This document shows positions 61,537 through 64,000 of a stretch of DNA of 64,000 nucleotides, in pieces; the first letter of the stretch is position 1, and the number at the start of each line of letters is the position of its first letter. Source of the DNA: Mycogone perniciosa (Eukaryota > Ascomycota > Sordariomycetes > Hypocreales > Hypocreaceae); NCBI GenBank assembly GCA_025331125.1, contig JAOALB010000031.1:62001-126000 (forward strand). Direction: 5' to 3'. The translations under genes were made by a program, and so were the position numbers. The notes under the pieces are model-generated. The model saw only the letters and a list, made by a program, of their open reading frames with translations, searched no databases and was not told the origin of the DNA.

Positions 61537-63521
61537 GAGCAGAGCCAGAAGCCGCAAATGCCATTGCACCGATGCAGCACCGAAAAGAATGCCATCACTA
61601 TGCTCTTTGCAGAACTCCGTATGCTCACGAGTTCACCGTCCCGATTGAGGTTGTGTGGAGTTTACCCCAGAACCCTGCGCGCATACAATAGCGTCATTCT
61701 AGGTTACTCTAATAGATGCATATTTTCATAGCGTGATTACCTACTACCGAATCCAGGATCCGGGGAATCGGATGCTACGGAATACTACCAGATCGTGATC
61801 GTGGAGGGCCAAGACGATGGTAGTGTCGTTCCATACGCAACACTACCCGTAACTCCAAAGATCCTTCAACAAGACATCGCTTGAGAATACACATTGTGTT
61901 CTCTATTGTGTGTAGCGTTGGAATGTGCCAAGTTGACCACTATAGCAAGAGTGTCGGCCCGAGTTGCAAAGTGAAGTCATACCTTTCGCGGCAAAATCCC
62001 GACTTCCAGAGCTAAGAAGGGGACAAAACGGCTATTGAAAGGTCACTCGGCCAATCTATACATATCCATTATTCCCGTATTCAAAAATGCACATGTACGA
62101 AGTACACTAACGCATATATGACCACATGACCTGTCAGTTGTTACCCGCAAACACGATGCGGAGCGAAGTCTTTTGCGGAGTACGCGGTAGCTGCACAGCT
62201 ATACATCGCTGGATGATCAGCGGAACACGAAGGATTTTGTCTCCAATCATCAGAGCCGAAAGGCGATTACCTGCCCAATTGGGGTTAAGGATCTTATTAT
62301 GGGGATTGTGGTTTCGCCGCGTATTTCACCGAGTTGATTGTCCATACGAACGAGCACGGATGACTAGTAGTAGTAATCCTGAAAATGCGAGCACTAGCAT
62401 CCCCAGATATACAAGGATTCTTGCACCAATGACAGTGATTCAACATAGTTTTGCCTGAAAGGCTGACGCAACTGCTTGTCGCTAGTCCTTACTGAAATAA
62501 GTATATCGCATGATATCTAATAGGTTTATATATAGTATGTATGTTAACAACTGCGAAAATAAAGTCTTGATTTGTCTAGTCTTCAGTCCGAGGTATATAT
62601 CGGGATTAGAAATTATTTCGGCGTAACTCATGATATGTATCCTAGCGCTCTCGAGGAGCGGAATGTCCTTTTACAGTATGGTCTTGGGACTTGCGATGAT
62701 GTTCAAAATCACTCTCGGTTATGTAAAACAAGAGTGAAGAGAACCTTCGATTACTCAGTCGATATTCAAGAATCAGGACTCGAGGAGCGGTTTCTGGCCT
62801 CGCTCTTTGTCCTTACAACACCCTACCAGAATGCGTCCTAAACTCATTACAATATCTTTCCGCTCTAACCCTTTCGTCTATGCCAGAATTGTAGATAATC
62901 AAGAAATCTATTCCCTCGCCTTTCTCTGCACAACTCAAACACCTTGCAATTTTTAATTTCCTAACACAGATGCTGTATGCAATAGATCTTAGACGTTAGG
63001 ATGAACACAGAGACAGCCCTCTAGCTTCCTAAGCTCCGATAGGCCGAATAACGTTCACAGCAGCGTCAAGATGTGATGGTAGCGCTCCCTGCAGGTACAT
63101 AGATTTAGGTAAACCACAATCATTTTTGTCTAGAGTGTGCCAGCGTGTAAACGGTCCATTGTATTCAGGGCTATTTACCCTATAATATGGGGCATATCAT
63201 AGATCTCACTTCCTGCTGAAAGCTTTTCCCTCTCGCGCATTATGGTCTATCTCACATTCAAATACACATGGTAGTAAGGAGAAATTCATAACACAGACTC
63301 AGGAGTCTCAGCATCGCCTATAAAAATTCAAAGCGAGAACTAGATAGAAAATATGCATATCGTATGTTTGAAGCTGATACGCAGTGGAGCGGAACGAGTT
63401 ATGAGTACCATTGATACTCTCTGCACTACTCCGTAATGTTGATCTGAGCTGTACTGTGCAATAGCTCAACTACCCCTAGAAATTATTCATAATCTCGGTA
63501 ATTAACCTATTAGCATATATG

Positions 63522-63537
63522 TACGGAGTACTCCGTA
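63522..63537. repeat. Perfect 16-bp palindrome TACGGAGTACTCCGTA
   Basis: It joins two inverted copies of TACGGAGTA, a motif also found singly at 41690-41698, 51763-51771, 52142-52150 and 63427-63435, all in non-coding DNA. It may be a protein-binding site or the terminus of a small repeat. Nothing in the sequence decides between them. Confidence 0.8.
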
Positions 63538-64000
63538 GAATGATCAGATAACAGGGAATGGAGATGAGGGATCCAATTGCAGGGGTGCTCGGTAGGAAGC
63601 GGAGAAAGGGTCGGTACGTGAAAAAGCGCGCGAGAAAAGCCGACTATGCTCCATTGTGCAAATAAAAAGAGGACTGACTATGCAGCGGCTTAAAGATCTA
63701 GACCTCCGCCGCTTAAGATGTAGGTAGCGCATATATAGGGAACCGGATTTAGGGATGTAGTATCGAGTTAGAATTTGTGCTGGCTAGTGTCTATGTCCCG
63801 ATCCTACGTTGTGGCGATCATCAAGCCATTACTCGTATGGAAGTGCCAACAGGGGCAAGGCGATACGAATGGCGATAAAGTTTAGTCACCGTCATCCGGG
63901 CCCAAGTAGTTGGAATGATAGTTTCAGTAAAACACAGGTATGAGCATCCTCATGTACGGAGGATAACTTCATAGCAGTCATGGCATTTATTCGTGAGCTG

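Larger units (their letters stand above)
61459..64000. other. Intergenic to the window end, no gene recognised
   Basis: After the glucanase promoter no coding region is convincing. Plus frames at 62,126-62,458 and 62,572-62,841 and a minus frame at 63,544-63,732 show no domain. TACTCCGTA-type motifs recur (63427-63435, 63522-63537). Confidence 0.55.

Noticed and set aside
62126..62841. Two plus-strand frames of 110 and 89 codons
   Set aside because: No recognised domain, signal peptide or splice pattern linking them; kept as intergenic.

Overview
The window comes from a filamentous ascomycete, most likely Eurotiales (Aspergillus/Penicillium type). This rests on short GT-AG introns with CTAAC-like branch sites, the gene families present, and a long AT-rich block with the TpA-rich, CpG-poor decay typical of repeat-induced point mutation (RIP). 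No telomere repeat, rRNA or tRNA gene was recognised. All comparisons were made by eye.

Bases 1 to about 40,070 are a transposon graveyard with no intact gene. The layers can be resolved in part. There is the 3' end of a Ty3/gypsy element with its LTR (1-1827). A gypsy element on the minus strand (4198-11193) has 172-bp LTRs and a perfect AAACC target duplication. A related minus-strand element spans about 11.4-17.6 kb. A plus-strand gypsy element spans about 20.7-40.0 kb. The last is interrupted by a Ty1/copia element (22767-32800, 580-bp LTRs, ATATT duplication), a solo copia LTR, a 390-bp inverted-repeat element and a 275-bp solo LTR (AAAGC duplication). The copia element itself carries a TRIM-like element and a minus-strand gypsy body where its integrase and most of its reverse transcriptase should be. 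Five copies of a ~390-bp element with TTTGTCG-type inverted ends, an internal GC hairpin and 4-bp target duplications are scattered through the block.

From about 40.07 kb base composition changes abruptly to normal genic DNA. The edge holds a dead NACHT-ankyrin (NLR-like STAND) relic. Then come a ferric reductase with a plausible iron-GATA site upstream (43288-45555), an F-box-like gene broken by two in-frame TAG codons (46894-48732), an ERG28-family gene with an uneasy exon junction (50674-51152), a three-exon vacuolar CAX-type Ca2+/H+ exchanger (52415-53999), a fungal membrane protein and an ankyrin protein in one reading frame separated by a single TGA (55580-59683), and a secreted GH30 endo-beta-1,6-glucanase on the minus strand (59921-61458). 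The last 2.5 kb has no recognisable gene.

The live genes (ferric reductase, CAX exchanger, glucanase, perhaps ERG28-like) are independent housekeeping or nutrition functions, not a cluster. Several genes near the transposon block carry premature stops, many explicable by C-to-T changes. This suggests RIP leakage or relaxed selection at the edge of the repeat block.
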